Origin: CAYJBH01 sp964368625
GTDB lineage: Bacteria; Bacillota; Clostridia; Oscillospirales; Ruminococcaceae
NCBI GenBank assembly: GCA_964368625.1
Contig: CAYJBH010000006.1
Location: 1 to 64,000 of the forward strand
Direction of reading: 5' to 3'
Length of the DNA stretch: 64,000 bases
Position numbers and translations under genes: made by a program. The notes beneath the pieces were generated by a model. It worked only from the letters and a program-made list of their open reading frames with translations. It did not search any database and was not told the DNA's origin. This document shows, piece after piece, positions 1-8,144 of this stretch (its first letter is position 1; every line of letters begins with the position of its first letter).

Positions 1-752
1 ATTGCACCATTAACCGTTACACCGTTAACATCAGCATTTGTAAAGTAAAGAACTACCTCGCCCATGGTGCTTGCATCTGCCGGAGCTGAGCCTGAGCCTG
101 TGTAGTTGTTTGTATACTGCGTACCATCTGATGCGGCATCAAAAAATGTTGCCCAGTTTAGGTCGGCCGCTGCTAGGTTTGCAGAATCGGTTGTTGCATC
201 GAAGAATCTTATTGAATCTTGATTAAGTTCTGTTTTAGGATTACCTGTTCCGGCTATCTTAAACTTAAAGTAGTAAACATCCTGCCAGGCGGTTGTATTC
301 TGTGTTGTATGGGGGTCTGCTACCTCGCTGCCGGTTATCTGGGTCATTAAGGTCGTTTTTAAGGTTGTTGTTGTGCCCACAGTGTCTACCGTTGCATCAA
401 AAACACCATAAACTGCATTGTCTGCATCCTTAATACTCACATTGATAATAGGTGAGGTGTATGTAGAGGTTGCAGTATTGGTTTCGGTTGTATACTCGGT
501 TGATGTAGAGTTATAACCTACCAATGTTAGCTTAGAGTTATCAAAGCTTATTATGTTTGCAAAGCTTGTTACTCCTCCCGAATTTTCCGGAAGCTTCATC
601 TGAACCTTCATAGTCATTATACCGTTTTCGGCATTAACCATCTGCATCTTAACACCAACATTATCAACCTCTGCCGCCATAACCGATAACGACAACATTA
701 CCGAGATTAAGGTCATTAACATTATTGATAACAACAGTTTCTTAAATCTCAC
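1..752 (-). CDS. Secreted surface protein, weakly cohesin-like, 3' end outside window (partial)
   Basis: Open reading frame on the minus strand starting at a GTG at 752 behind an AAAGGGG ribosome site, running without a stop off the left edge (250 complete codons). Residues 1-27 form a clear signal peptide (VRFKKLLLS, a hydrophobic core, then AMAA-type cleavage near VMAAEV). The mature part is Thr/Asn/Ala-rich and beta-predicted, with a stretch around residues 45-75 (KLPENSGGV, then IISFDNSKLTLVGYNS) that resembles the first strands of cohesin-type domains. The cohesin resemblance is by eye only and is weak. Sortase and dockerin genes follow upstream on the same strand, so a role in a cell-surface assembly is plausible. 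The C-terminus, where a sorting signal would be, is not visible. Confidence 0.7.
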   Translation of the reverse strand, partial: MRFKKLLLSIMLMTLISVMLSLSVMAAEVDNVGVKMQMVNAENGIMTMKVQMKLPENSGGVTSFANIISFDNSKLTLVGYNSTSTEYTTETNTATSTYTSPIINVSIKDADNAVYGVFDATVDTVGTTTTLKTTLMTQITGSEVADPHTTQNTTAWQDVYYFKFKIAGTGNPKTELNQDSIRFFDATTDSANLAAADLNWATFFDAASDGTQYTNNYTGSGSAPADASTMGEVVLYFTNADVNGVTVNGA

Positions 753-826
753 AGTATCCCCTTTCTTTTATCAAATTCATCCTTTTTAATCACAGAAAAA
801 TCAACATTACTCCAATATTCTTAATT

Positions 827-855
827 ATTATATTATATTTGAAAACTAAATGCAA
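827..855 (-). promoter_or_regulatory. Promoter of the left-edge surface gene
   Basis: TTGCAT (855 to 850), 17-bp spacer, TATAAT (832 to 827), 75 bp before the GTG start at 752. The same TTGCAT-17-TATAAT arrangement precedes the sortase gene. Confidence 0.55.
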
Positions 856-893
856 TGGTTTTTTCAATATTTTGTATAATTATTTAAAAAACA

Positions 894-1826
894 CTATACA
901 GCCGGGTTCGGCCTTTGTGGATTTTCGTTTATCTCTATGCTTATATCATCTCTTTCTTCGTTAACAAGCTTGCCCATTATAACGTAGCGATGATTACCTG
1001 TTGCGTTAGTATCGTATATATACGAACAGCCTGAAAGTGTTATAAGCTTATCATCCTCAGTAACGGTTGTGTTTGAGAAGATGTATTCGTTTCTGCTGTT
1101 AACCTCGTCCATAAAGGTATCGAATCCCTGGCTTGTGGGGTTTGGGTCTATATAATAGAAGTTTATATCGGTGTAATAAACCGCAAATATCTCAAATATA
1201 TAGTCGCTTTGATAGGTGGTAAGGTATATATACGGATTTTCTTTTAAAAACTCTATATCGTTATAATAGAACAGTGACGAAAATTTTTCTCCTGCCGGGT
1301 CTTCGTCCGGGTCGGTATGGCCATATATCACGGTGTTTTGAATAAAATCTTCGGTTGGGTGTAGGCTTGCATAATAGTCGGCAAAGTAGCAACCCCAGAT
1401 GCTATCCTCCCTATTTTCGTCCCGCCTTAGGTAGTAGTCGTTATTAGTGGTCTGCATAACCGCGGCATTTATAGCAGTTCCGCCAACGTTAAGCCATGCT
1501 ACCGTATCCGGGTTGTTAAGCTGAGCTTCTTCCAGCTGTGGCAGTTTTTCTTCAAGCTGCGGTGTTGGAAGAACCGGGGCACCGTTAATCTCTTCCGGCT
1601 TTGATTCGTCTATGGATGAGGTCGTGTTTGTTTGTATTCCGTTTTCCGGCAACGAAGTTATAATAACAACAGCAATTATAGCTAAAACTATAACCGAAAG
1701 CGACATTGCCGATATCATAATAACATTTTTTTTGTTTTTTATTATTCCTGTTTTAAACTTGTTTAACTGTGTATTAAAACCATTTGATTTTTTATTATTT
1801 CCGTTTTTTTCGTATTTAAAGCCCAT
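894..1826 (-). CDS. srtB: Class B sortase
   Basis: Membrane-anchored cysteine transpeptidase that links secreted proteins to the wall or to each other. The 310-residue protein has a basic cytoplasmic N-terminus, one membrane segment at about residues 35-58, an acidic/Pro linker, and a class B sortase domain from about 105 on. The catalytic His lies in NTVIYGHTD (about 169), the Cys in TLSGCSY (about 266; TLxTC in classical sortases) and the Arg in NHRYVI (about 279). The substrate is unknown; the neighbouring secreted protein and the dockerin protein are the obvious local candidates. Only GGAG at a long distance (13 nt) is seen as ribosome site, so the exact start is less certain. Confidence 0.9.
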   Translation of the reverse strand: MGFKYEKNGNNKKSNGFNTQLNKFKTGIIKNKKNVIMISAMSLSVIVLAIIAVVIITSLPENGIQTNTTSSIDESKPEEINGAPVLPTPQLEEKLPQLEEAQLNNPDTVAWLNVGGTAINAAVMQTTNNDYYLRRDENREDSIWGCYFADYYASLHPTEDFIQNTVIYGHTDPDEDPAGEKFSSLFYYNDIEFLKENPYIYLTTYQSDYIFEIFAVYYTDINFYYIDPNPTSQGFDTFMDEVNSRNEYIFSNTTVTEDDKLITLSGCSYIYDTNATGNHRYVIMGKLVNEERDDISIEINENPQRPNPAV

Positions 1827-1860
1827 TTTTCTATAGTTACTCCGATGTCATATATATATC

Positions 1861-1889
1861 ATTATACTATATGTAGCGTTTTAATGCAA
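1861..1889 (-). promoter_or_regulatory. Promoter of the sortase gene
   Basis: TTGCAT (1889 to 1884), 17-bp spacer, TATAAT (1866 to 1861), 35 bp before the sortase ATG. Same hexamers and spacing as the promoter at 827-855. Confidence 0.6.
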
Positions 1890-1993
1890 GACAAATAGTT
1901 GTTTTTTTACCCGTCGGTATGGTTGAATCGGTATTTATTGCTTTTCACTATTAATGTTAAGCTTTAAACTCAATAACCTTTATAGTTTTATTT

Positions 1994-4900
1994 TTACCCC
2001 GTTTGCCTGTTGAAGTTTTCTGTATTTCGTATCACTACAAGGTCGTTAAAGTTTACATAATTGTTGCCGTCTACATCAAAATCAGAATTATATCCGAGCT
2101 GTCCCACCGATTTATTGTAACTTGCAGATTCTGCAACGGCATAAAGGTCTGCTATCGTAACCACTCCGTCGTTATTAATGTCGCTTTTCGGTTCCTTTGC
2201 AGCAGTGGCAGAGGGGTTGATGGTTATCGTGATAGCCTCGGCTTTCTCGTAAGGCTTATATTCAAACGCACTACTGCCACCGGCATCAAATCCTGAAATG
2301 ATTATATTCAGCTTAATCTCGCCTGGGGCACCCGCGGTAAAGCTGTTCCCATCTACAAATGATCCTCTCTTATCACCAGCTATTGAAAAACTTACATCTC
2401 CCATCGCTCCCTTAACAAGCGAGGCAAGGTCTATACTATCACCAATGTTTGCAGTTAGGTTAGTTGTTATTGCAGGTGCTTGCTCTATCGGGGTAATACT
2501 TGCAAGACTAAATGAAATTGGACTCATTACCAGATAGTTGTTTTTGTTAGCTCCGCCTGTGGTGAGATTTAAATCTATAGTATAGGTTCCTACATACTCA
2601 CTTGGATAATCGCCCGGCGAGACAGCAACCGTAACATCCTCCGAGTTTATGATGCCATCAAATTCAACCTCTCCGGTGATGTTTCCGGCAGAGCTACTCT
2701 CATCATATGGCTTTGTAACAACTAGTCCAACGGTGTTTATATCGGTTAAGGTTTTCGGGAATATGATATAGTCTGAGGTTCCGATGCGAATTTTTGTGTG
2801 CGTTTCCGACACAACCTTTACCGTATAATCTCCTATAGCCTCTGGAACCTGCGTTGTGTAACTGCTATCCGGTGCATCGTCCGGTTTATAATAAAATCTG
2901 CTTTCTATTTCTGAGGTTTTATTATATATCGGCTGTGCTATTTCGTGGCTTCCATACTCGAAAGGATATTGATAAACATCAAATGAAACCTCCGGTTTTT
3001 CCGGTGCTGTGCCGGTAGTGGTAAAATAATCCCAACCACGTCTATTATAGGAGCTGTAGTCTACACCGTCTACCCTTGCAAAATAGTGGTATTTATACTG
3101 GGTTCCGGGCAAAAGAGTGCAGTCCACCTGCTTGCCATCACCTATTTCGAATAACATCGTAGTTCCATAGTTGTTAACGCTTATGTCAGGATTTTCAACA
3201 ATATAATCTGCAACCAAATTGCTATCCATATCATAAATCTTAATTCCATAGTTGTTGTAGGGTACAAATGCGGGCTTTCTAATCACTGTTGCCAAAAGTG
3301 CTGTAGTATCTCTAATATACAGCTGATCTAAAATAGACTCAGCATTTGTTACAACAAATTCAACAGGCCGGAGGTCATCTATCCCAGGCATGGTAAAAGT
3401 TTTTATTTCGCTTCGGTAAAAAACGTCATCTACATAAACAGTAAAATAATATTCGTATTCTCTACCGGGAAAGAATGTGTAATTAATGTCATGTCCTTCA
3501 CCTAGATTATACACAAGATGAAAATAATTTGTGTTATCTGATATTCCCGGACTGTCGTTTCTGAGGCTGATATGATGGTCGTAACAGTTTTCTAAGCTCT
3601 CGGTCTGGCCAATATAAAATCTAACACTATCCACCGAAGCACCTACTGGTTTATTAACTCTAGTCACAAATGTAGCAGACGAATTGTCAATATACTGCAT
3701 ATTGGTGTATGGTGAGTCGGTCGATTCTGAGAAGGTTACCACCTCGGGTGAAGTTCCGGTGGTGGTGAAGTTATATGTACTGCTGTAGTAGCGTTTGCCG
3801 TCTACCTTAACGTAGTAACGATATCTGTAGTTTGTACCGGGCAAAAGGGCGTAGTTTATCTCCTTCCCCGCACCTATCTCGTACCAGGAATGAAAATATG
3901 TGCCGTTTGTGCTCACATTACTAACCGAGTCTCGGGTATTGGCTAGTTCGTTGCCGGATGATGAATAAAGATGAAAACCTGCTTCGGTAACCTCAGAACC
4001 TGCCGGCTTATTTATCTTGGTAACCATGGTGGCGGTTGTGTTACCTATCGCAACCTTGTTTGCATAGCTAGAGTCGGTAGGTGTAGTGAACGTAACCGTT
4101 GAGGCAGATGCCGTACCGGTGGTTGTGAATGAGTATGCACTGCTGAGGTATTCCTTACCGTTAATTTTAACATAGTATCGATAGAGGTATTTGGTTCCGG
4201 GGCTGAGGGTGTAGCTTACCTCTTTCCCTGAACCAATTTCGTACCATGAATGAAAATATGAGCCATTGTTGCTCACATTACTAATGGCATGTCTAGTCTG
4301 CTTAAGCAGGGTTCCGGAGGAGGAGTAGAGATTTAAACCACCCTCGCTAACAATTGACCCCGGCGTCTTGTTTATCTTGGTGACCACCGTAGCTGTGGTA
4401 TTGCCTATTGCCGCCTTGTTTGCATAGCTTGTGTCGGTAGGTTGGGTAAAGGATACGGAGATTTCGTTATCGGTTCCCTCGGTTCGATTAAGCATGGTAA
4501 GAGGGTTAATAGGAGTTTTATTCCAATGATTGCTGTGGTTGTTGTACCTAACCTCAAAGTGAAGGTGTGTACCTGTTGACACGCCGGAAGAACCCATCTT
4601 CCCCAAAACCTGCCCTTTGCTGATTTTGCTATTAACACTGATGTTTGAAGATATAGAATCCATGTGAGCATACTGTAAGACATAACCATCATCGGTTAAA
4701 ACATGTAGTCCGTTTCCTACTCCATAATTACAATATTTTTTGCTGGAATTATCATCAGCGTAGTCGTGCAAATTATTCATGGCACAACCTTTTCCAGCTA
4801 TTTCACAGGGTAGACCATTCGCCAGTCCGTTAATATTTTTGCAACCGGTAAACCTAGCCGTAACTGTACCGGTTGTGACGGATATGATGTTTGTAACGCC

Positions 4901-5077
4901 CCGTGTGCCGTTGATGTCGATAGCCGGATGCCCGATTGCATGATATGGTTTCCCCGTATTATAAACACCTCGAGTGCCACTTGTAGGCCACGCCCAGAGG
5001 TAATCTACAGCCTCTGCTTCAAACAATGGTGCTATTGTAAACAACAACATAATTATGCATATCAATTTTTTTAACAT
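1994..5077 (-). CDS. Secreted M23 metallopeptidase with four tandem repeats, MBG-like domain and dockerin
   Basis: Predicted wall-lytic zinc endopeptidase of 1027 residues. The ATG at 5077 sits 6 nt after GAGG and is preferred over an in-frame TTG at 5089. It has a signal peptide (about 1-23), then an M23/LytM domain (about 40-190) with ligand motifs HPAIDIN and GTHLHFEV. Four repeats of about 120 residues follow (about 205-700), each ending in a YxYY...DG/NG...Y...F.TTGT pattern and looking like fibronectin-type beta modules. Next come an MBG/YDG-like segment (about 770-850) and a C-terminal type I dockerin with two calcium loops (DINNDGVVTIADL and DFDVDGNNYVNFNDL). A dockerin on a peptidoglycan hydrolase implies docking to a cohesin partner; that partner is not proven here. 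Confidence 0.88.
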   Translation of the reverse strand: MLKKLICIIMLLFTIAPLFEAEAVDYLWAWPTSGTRGVYNTGKPYHAIGHPAIDINGTRGVTNIISVTTGTVTARFTGCKNINGLANGLPCEIAGKGCAMNNLHDYADDNSSKKYCNYGVGNGLHVLTDDGYVLQYAHMDSISSNISVNSKISKGQVLGKMGSSGVSTGTHLHFEVRYNNHSNHWNKTPINPLTMLNRTEGTDNEISVSFTQPTDTSYANKAAIGNTTATVVTKINKTPGSIVSEGGLNLYSSSGTLLKQTRHAISNVSNNGSYFHSWYEIGSGKEVSYTLSPGTKYLYRYYVKINGKEYLSSAYSFTTTGTASASTVTFTTPTDSSYANKVAIGNTTATMVTKINKPAGSEVTEAGFHLYSSSGNELANTRDSVSNVSTNGTYFHSWYEIGAGKEINYALLPGTNYRYRYYVKVDGKRYYSSTYNFTTTGTSPEVVTFSESTDSPYTNMQYIDNSSATFVTRVNKPVGASVDSVRFYIGQTESLENCYDHHISLRNDSPGISDNTNYFHLVYNLGEGHDINYTFFPGREYEYYFTVYVDDVFYRSEIKTFTMPGIDDLRPVEFVVTNAESILDQLYIRDTTALLATVIRKPAFVPYNNYGIKIYDMDSNLVADYIVENPDISVNNYGTTMLFEIGDGKQVDCTLLPGTQYKYHYFARVDGVDYSSYNRRGWDYFTTTGTAPEKPEVSFDVYQYPFEYGSHEIAQPIYNKTSEIESRFYYKPDDAPDSSYTTQVPEAIGDYTVKVVSETHTKIRIGTSDYIIFPKTLTDINTVGLVVTKPYDESSSAGNITGEVEFDGIINSEDVTVAVSPGDYPSEYVGTYTIDLNLTTGGANKNNYLVMSPISFSLASITPIEQAPAITTNLTANIGDSIDLASLVKGAMGDVSFSIAGDKRGSFVDGNSFTAGAPGEIKLNIIISGFDAGGSSAFEYKPYEKAEAITITINPSATAAKEPKSDINNDGVVTIADLYAVAESASYNKSVGQLGYNSDFDVDGNNYVNFNDLVVIRNTENFNRQTG
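3661..4462 (-). repeat. Tandem 360-bp coding repeats in the M23 gene
   Basis: The two best-preserved repeats are exactly 360 bp apart: the block ending at 3900 matches the block ending at 4260 at most positions (for example the shared GTACCA.GAATGAAAATATG). Two further copies at about 3000-3660 are recognisable only at protein level. The pattern suggests recent duplication of the first two modules and older divergence of the others. Confidence 0.75.
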
Positions 5078-5244
5078 GTCTATCCTCAACTTAATTTAAC
5101 TAAAATAAAATTAGTCGTTCTATCATAAAACCTTGAGTGATGTTTCACATATTATATAAGCTCTTTTTTTCTGTATAGCTATTTGTCAACTAAACACCGT
5201 GCTTTTCACCTATCTTTACACAGTTAAACTATGCAGTAAAAAGA

Positions 5245-6732
5245 TTATTCTGATTTTTCTATCCAACCTTTAGCATGTTCAACCGCTCTATGCCAGCCGT
5301 ATAAAAGTTTTGTTCTTTTTTCTTGCGTCATATCCGGGCTGTAGATTTTATCCAGCGTCCAGTTTTTGCCTATCTCTACCGTGTCTTTCCAATAACCTAT
5401 AGTTAAACCTGCTAAATATGCCGCTCCTAGGGCGGTGGTTTCTCTTATCATTGGTCTACGAATATCTACCCCCAAAACATCTGCCTGAAACTGCATTAGG
5501 AAATTGTCTGCCGAAGCGCCGCCATCTACCCTAAGCTCGCCTACATCTATCCCGGTATCCTGTTCGATGCAGTGTAAAAGGTCTGCCGATTGGAAGGCTA
5601 TCGCCTCCTGAGCCGCCCTTATTATATGTTCTCGTTTTGTTCCTCTGGTTATTCCTATTATTGTTCCTCTAGCATACATATCCCAGTGTGGTGCACCAAG
5701 GCCGGTGAATGCCGGAACTATGTAAACTCCTCCGGTGTCGCTAACCTTTGATGCAAAATATTCAACATCTCTTGCCTCATGAATCAGACGCATCTCGTCT
5801 CTCAGCCACTGGATAACAGCACCGCCGGTAAAAACGCTTCCCTCTAAAACATAGTTGACCTCGCTACCTGCGGTTGCGGCGATGCTGCTTAGCAATCCGT
5901 TTTTACTCTCAAAAATTTTATCTCCGGTGTTCATTAGCATAAAACAGCCGGTGCCATAGGTGTTTTTTATATCTCCCCTGCTAAAGCAGGTTTGCCCAAA
6001 CAATGCCGACTGCTGGTCTCCGGCTATTCCTGTTATCGGTATAACCGTTCCGGAAAGATTAACCTCGCCAAACATATGGCCTGACGGACATACCTCAGGA
6101 AGCATTGAGTCCGGAATATTAAGCTCTGTTAATATTTTATTATCCCAACAACAATCGTGAATATTATATAGCATTGTTCTTGATGCATTAGTTCTGTCGG
6201 TTTTATGTTCACCTGTAAATTTATATAATAGCCAGCTATCTACAGTTCCACACATAAGATCGCCCTTTTCGGCAAGCTCACGTGCACCCTCAACGTTATC
6301 AAGAATCCAGCGGATTTTAGTTCCGGTAAAATATGCATCTATTACAAGTCCTGTGCTTTTTTGAATATGATCGGCAATTTCGCTCTTTTTTAATGCCTCG
6401 CAATAATCGGCAGTTCTCCGACATTGCCATACTATTGCGTTATATATCGGTGCACCGGTATTTTTATCCCAAACAACAGCTGTTTCACGTTGATTGGTTA
6501 TGCCGATGGCCGCAACCTCGTTTTCCGATATGCCGCTTTTTATCAAAACCTCCATCATCACGCCATACTGAGCTGCGTAAATCTCGAGTGGGTCATGTTC
6601 CACCCAACCGGACTGGGGGTAGTGTTGTTTAAACTCCTTGCCTGCTATGCCTATTATGTTTTGATCTTTATCAAAAAGAATTGCTCGACAGCTGGTTGTT
6701 CCCGAGTCGAGCGCAAGAATATATTTTTTCAT
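5245..6732 (-). CDS. glpK: Glycerol kinase
   Basis: FGGY-family kinase, 495 residues, the normal length for GlpK; it phosphorylates glycerol to sn-glycerol 3-phosphate with ATP in the cytosol. Visible hallmarks are the N-terminal phosphate loop DSGTTSCRAI (DQGTTSSR in many homologues), TNQRETAVVW carrying the substrate Arg-Glu pair, GIAGDQQSALFGQ with the catalytic Asp, and the C-terminal VDGGASADNFLMQFQAD signature. The start is supported by GAGGGTGG upstream. No glycerol facilitator or glycerol-3-phosphate dehydrogenase gene is nearby. It is divergent from ilvC and stands alone. Confidence 0.96.
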   Translation of the reverse strand: MKKYILALDSGTTSCRAILFDKDQNIIGIAGKEFKQHYPQSGWVEHDPLEIYAAQYGVMMEVLIKSGISENEVAAIGITNQRETAVVWDKNTGAPIYNAIVWQCRRTADYCEALKKSEIADHIQKSTGLVIDAYFTGTKIRWILDNVEGARELAEKGDLMCGTVDSWLLYKFTGEHKTDRTNASRTMLYNIHDCCWDNKILTELNIPDSMLPEVCPSGHMFGEVNLSGTVIPITGIAGDQQSALFGQTCFSRGDIKNTYGTGCFMLMNTGDKIFESKNGLLSSIAATAGSEVNYVLEGSVFTGGAVIQWLRDEMRLIHEARDVEYFASKVSDTGGVYIVPAFTGLGAPHWDMYARGTIIGITRGTKREHIIRAAQEAIAFQSADLLHCIEQDTGIDVGELRVDGGASADNFLMQFQADVLGVDIRRPMIRETTALGAAYLAGLTIGYWKDTVEIGKNWTLDKIYSPDMTQEKRTKLLYGWHRAVEHAKGWIEKSE

Positions 6733-6760
6733 CTAACCACCCTCATTTATCTATGTGAAT

Positions 6761-6789
6761 ATGATAATAGTTTTAAAGAAAAATGTCAA
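6761..6789 (-). promoter_or_regulatory. glpK promoter
   Basis: TTGACA (6789 to 6784), 17-bp spacer, TATCAT (6766 to 6761), 28 bp before the glpK ATG. Confidence 0.65.
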
Positions 6790-6809
6790 TAATTTAAGTA
6801 ATTATTCCT

Positions 6810-6828
6810 ATTCGTTAAAATAACGAAT
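6810..6828. promoter_or_regulatory. Inverted repeat between glpK and ilvC, possible operator
   Basis: ATTCGTTA, 3-bp centre AAA, TAACGAAT: perfect 8-bp arms, 21 bp upstream of the glpK -35 box. The function is inferred from position only. Confidence 0.35.
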
Positions 6829-6879
6829 TATTTCGATAATATTGCAATATAGAATTGCTAATTGTTTGCTATTTAACTC

Positions 6880-6908
6880 TTGTATTTATCGACAAATTGT
6901 GTTATAAT
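6880..6908 (+). promoter_or_regulatory. ilvC promoter
   Basis: TTGTAT (6880-6885), 17-bp spacer, TATAAT (6903-6908), leaving a leader of roughly 95 nt before the ilvC ATG. Confidence 0.55.
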
Positions 6909-6944
6909 ATCTTTCGATTAGGTTATACAACTATATTATAATTA

Positions 6945-6993
6945 TTGTCGCTAATGCAATAGTAGTATGCGACAAGGATGCACAAACAGTGCA
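6945..6993 (+). promoter_or_regulatory. Two hairpins in the ilvC leader
   Basis: TTGTCGC (6945-6951) pairs with GCGACAA (6969-6975), and TGCAC (6979-6983) pairs with GTGCA (6989-6993). The second hairpin ends immediately before the SD sequence AGAAAGGA, so it could influence ribosome access. It matches no riboswitch or T-box consensus that I recognise. Confidence 0.35.
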
Positions 6994-7010
6994 GAAAGGA
7001 ACGTCATATT

Positions 7011-8021
7011 ATGGCAAAAATTTATTATCAAGAGGACTGTAATCTTTCGTTACTAAGCGACAAGACTATTGCGGTTATCGGATACGGCAGCCAGGGGCAT
7101 GCCCATGCTTTAAACGCTAAGGAGTCCGGCTGTAACGTTATTATCGGTTTATACGAGGGTAGCAAATCCTGGGCAAAGGCAGAAAAACAGGGCTTTAAGG
7201 TTTATACCGCTGAAGAGGCTGCAAAGAAGGCCGACATTATCATGATCTTAATCAACGACGAGCTTCAGGGCAAACTATATAAAGAAAGCATCGAACCTAA
7301 CCTTGAGGAAGGTAATATGCTTATGTTTGCACACGGATTTGCAATTCACTTTGGCCAGATTGTTGCACCGAAGGGTGTTGATGTTACCATGATTGCTCCA
7401 AAAGGACCGGGGCATACCGTTCGTAGCGAATATCAGCTAGGCAAGGGTGTTCCTTCACTTATAGCAGTTCACCAGGACGAGACCGGTAAGGCTTTTGATA
7501 AAGCTCTTGCCTATGCACTTGCCATCGGCGGCGCTCGTGCCGGTGTTTTACAGACAACCTTCCGTGAAGAGACCGAAACCGACCTGTTTGGCGAGCAGGC
7601 TGTTCTCTGTGGCGGTGTTACTGCTTTAATGCAGGCAGGCTTTGAAACACTTGTTGAGGCTGGATACGAGCCTGAGAGTGCATATTTTGAGTGTATACAT
7701 GAGATGAAGTTAATTGTTGACCTTATCTATCAATCAGGTTTTGCAGGCATGAGATATTCTGTTTCTAACACAGCCGAATATGGCGACTACATTACAGGAC
7801 CTAAAATCATAACCGACGAGACCAAAAAGGCTATGAAGAAGGTTTTAACCGACATTCAGGACGGAACCTTTGCTAAAGATTGGCTATCAGAGAACGCAGT
7901 TAACGCACCGCACTTTAAGTCTATGAGACGACGTTGTGCTGAGCATCAGCTGGAGACTGTTGGCGAATCGCTACGTAAGCTTTACAGCTGGAGCGATAAC
8001 GAGAAGTTAATCGATAATTAA
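7011..8021 (+). CDS. ilvC: Ketol-acid reductoisomerase
   Basis: Class I KARI (336 residues) that converts acetolactate or acetohydroxybutyrate to the dihydroxy acid in branched-chain amino acid synthesis. The N-terminal Rossmann part carries GYGSQGHAHALN and the cofactor loop GLYEGSKSW; the C-terminal knotted domain has the metal-binding acidic residues in EETETDLFGEQ and the CIHEMKLIVDLIYQSG helix. The ATG at 7011 is chosen because AGAAAGGA sits about 9 nt before it; an upstream in-frame ATG at 6978 has no such site. No other ilv or leu gene is in the window, so this is a solitary copy with its own promoter and terminator. Confidence 0.96.
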   Translation: MAKIYYQEDCNLSLLSDKTIAVIGYGSQGHAHALNAKESGCNVIIGLYEGSKSWAKAEKQGFKVYTAEEAAKKADIIMILINDELQGKLYKESIEPNLEEGNMLMFAHGFAIHFGQIVAPKGVDVTMIAPKGPGHTVRSEYQLGKGVPSLIAVHQDETGKAFDKALAYALAIGGARAGVLQTTFREETETDLFGEQAVLCGGVTALMQAGFETLVEAGYEPESAYFECIHEMKLIVDLIYQSGFAGMRYSVSNTAEYGDYITGPKIITDETKKAMKKVLTDIQDGTFAKDWLSENAVNAPHFKSMRRRCAEHQLETVGESLRKLYSWSDNEKLIDN

Positions 8022-8044
8022 TCTACAACATTATTTGTATTATA

Positions 8045-8118
8045 GAGCAAGGGATAGATTCTGTTTAGACATTGTTTTACTATGTCTATGGAAAGATTAA
8101 CCCTTGCTCATATTTTTT
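8045..8118 (+). terminator. ilvC terminator with nested hairpin
   Basis: GAGCAAGGG (8045-8053) pairs with CCCTTGCTC (8101-8109), followed by TATTTTTT. Inside the stem TAGACAT (8066-8072) pairs with ATGTCTA (8082-8088). The long two-tier structure is unusual for a simple terminator. Confidence 0.7.
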
Positions 8119-8144
8119 AGTATTTTATATTTGGCGGTGTTAAA

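Noticed and set aside
5151..5189. TTGACA and TATAAT upstream of the M23 gene
   Set aside because: The spacer is 27 bp, far from the 16-18 bp needed, so the two boxes do not form one promoter.
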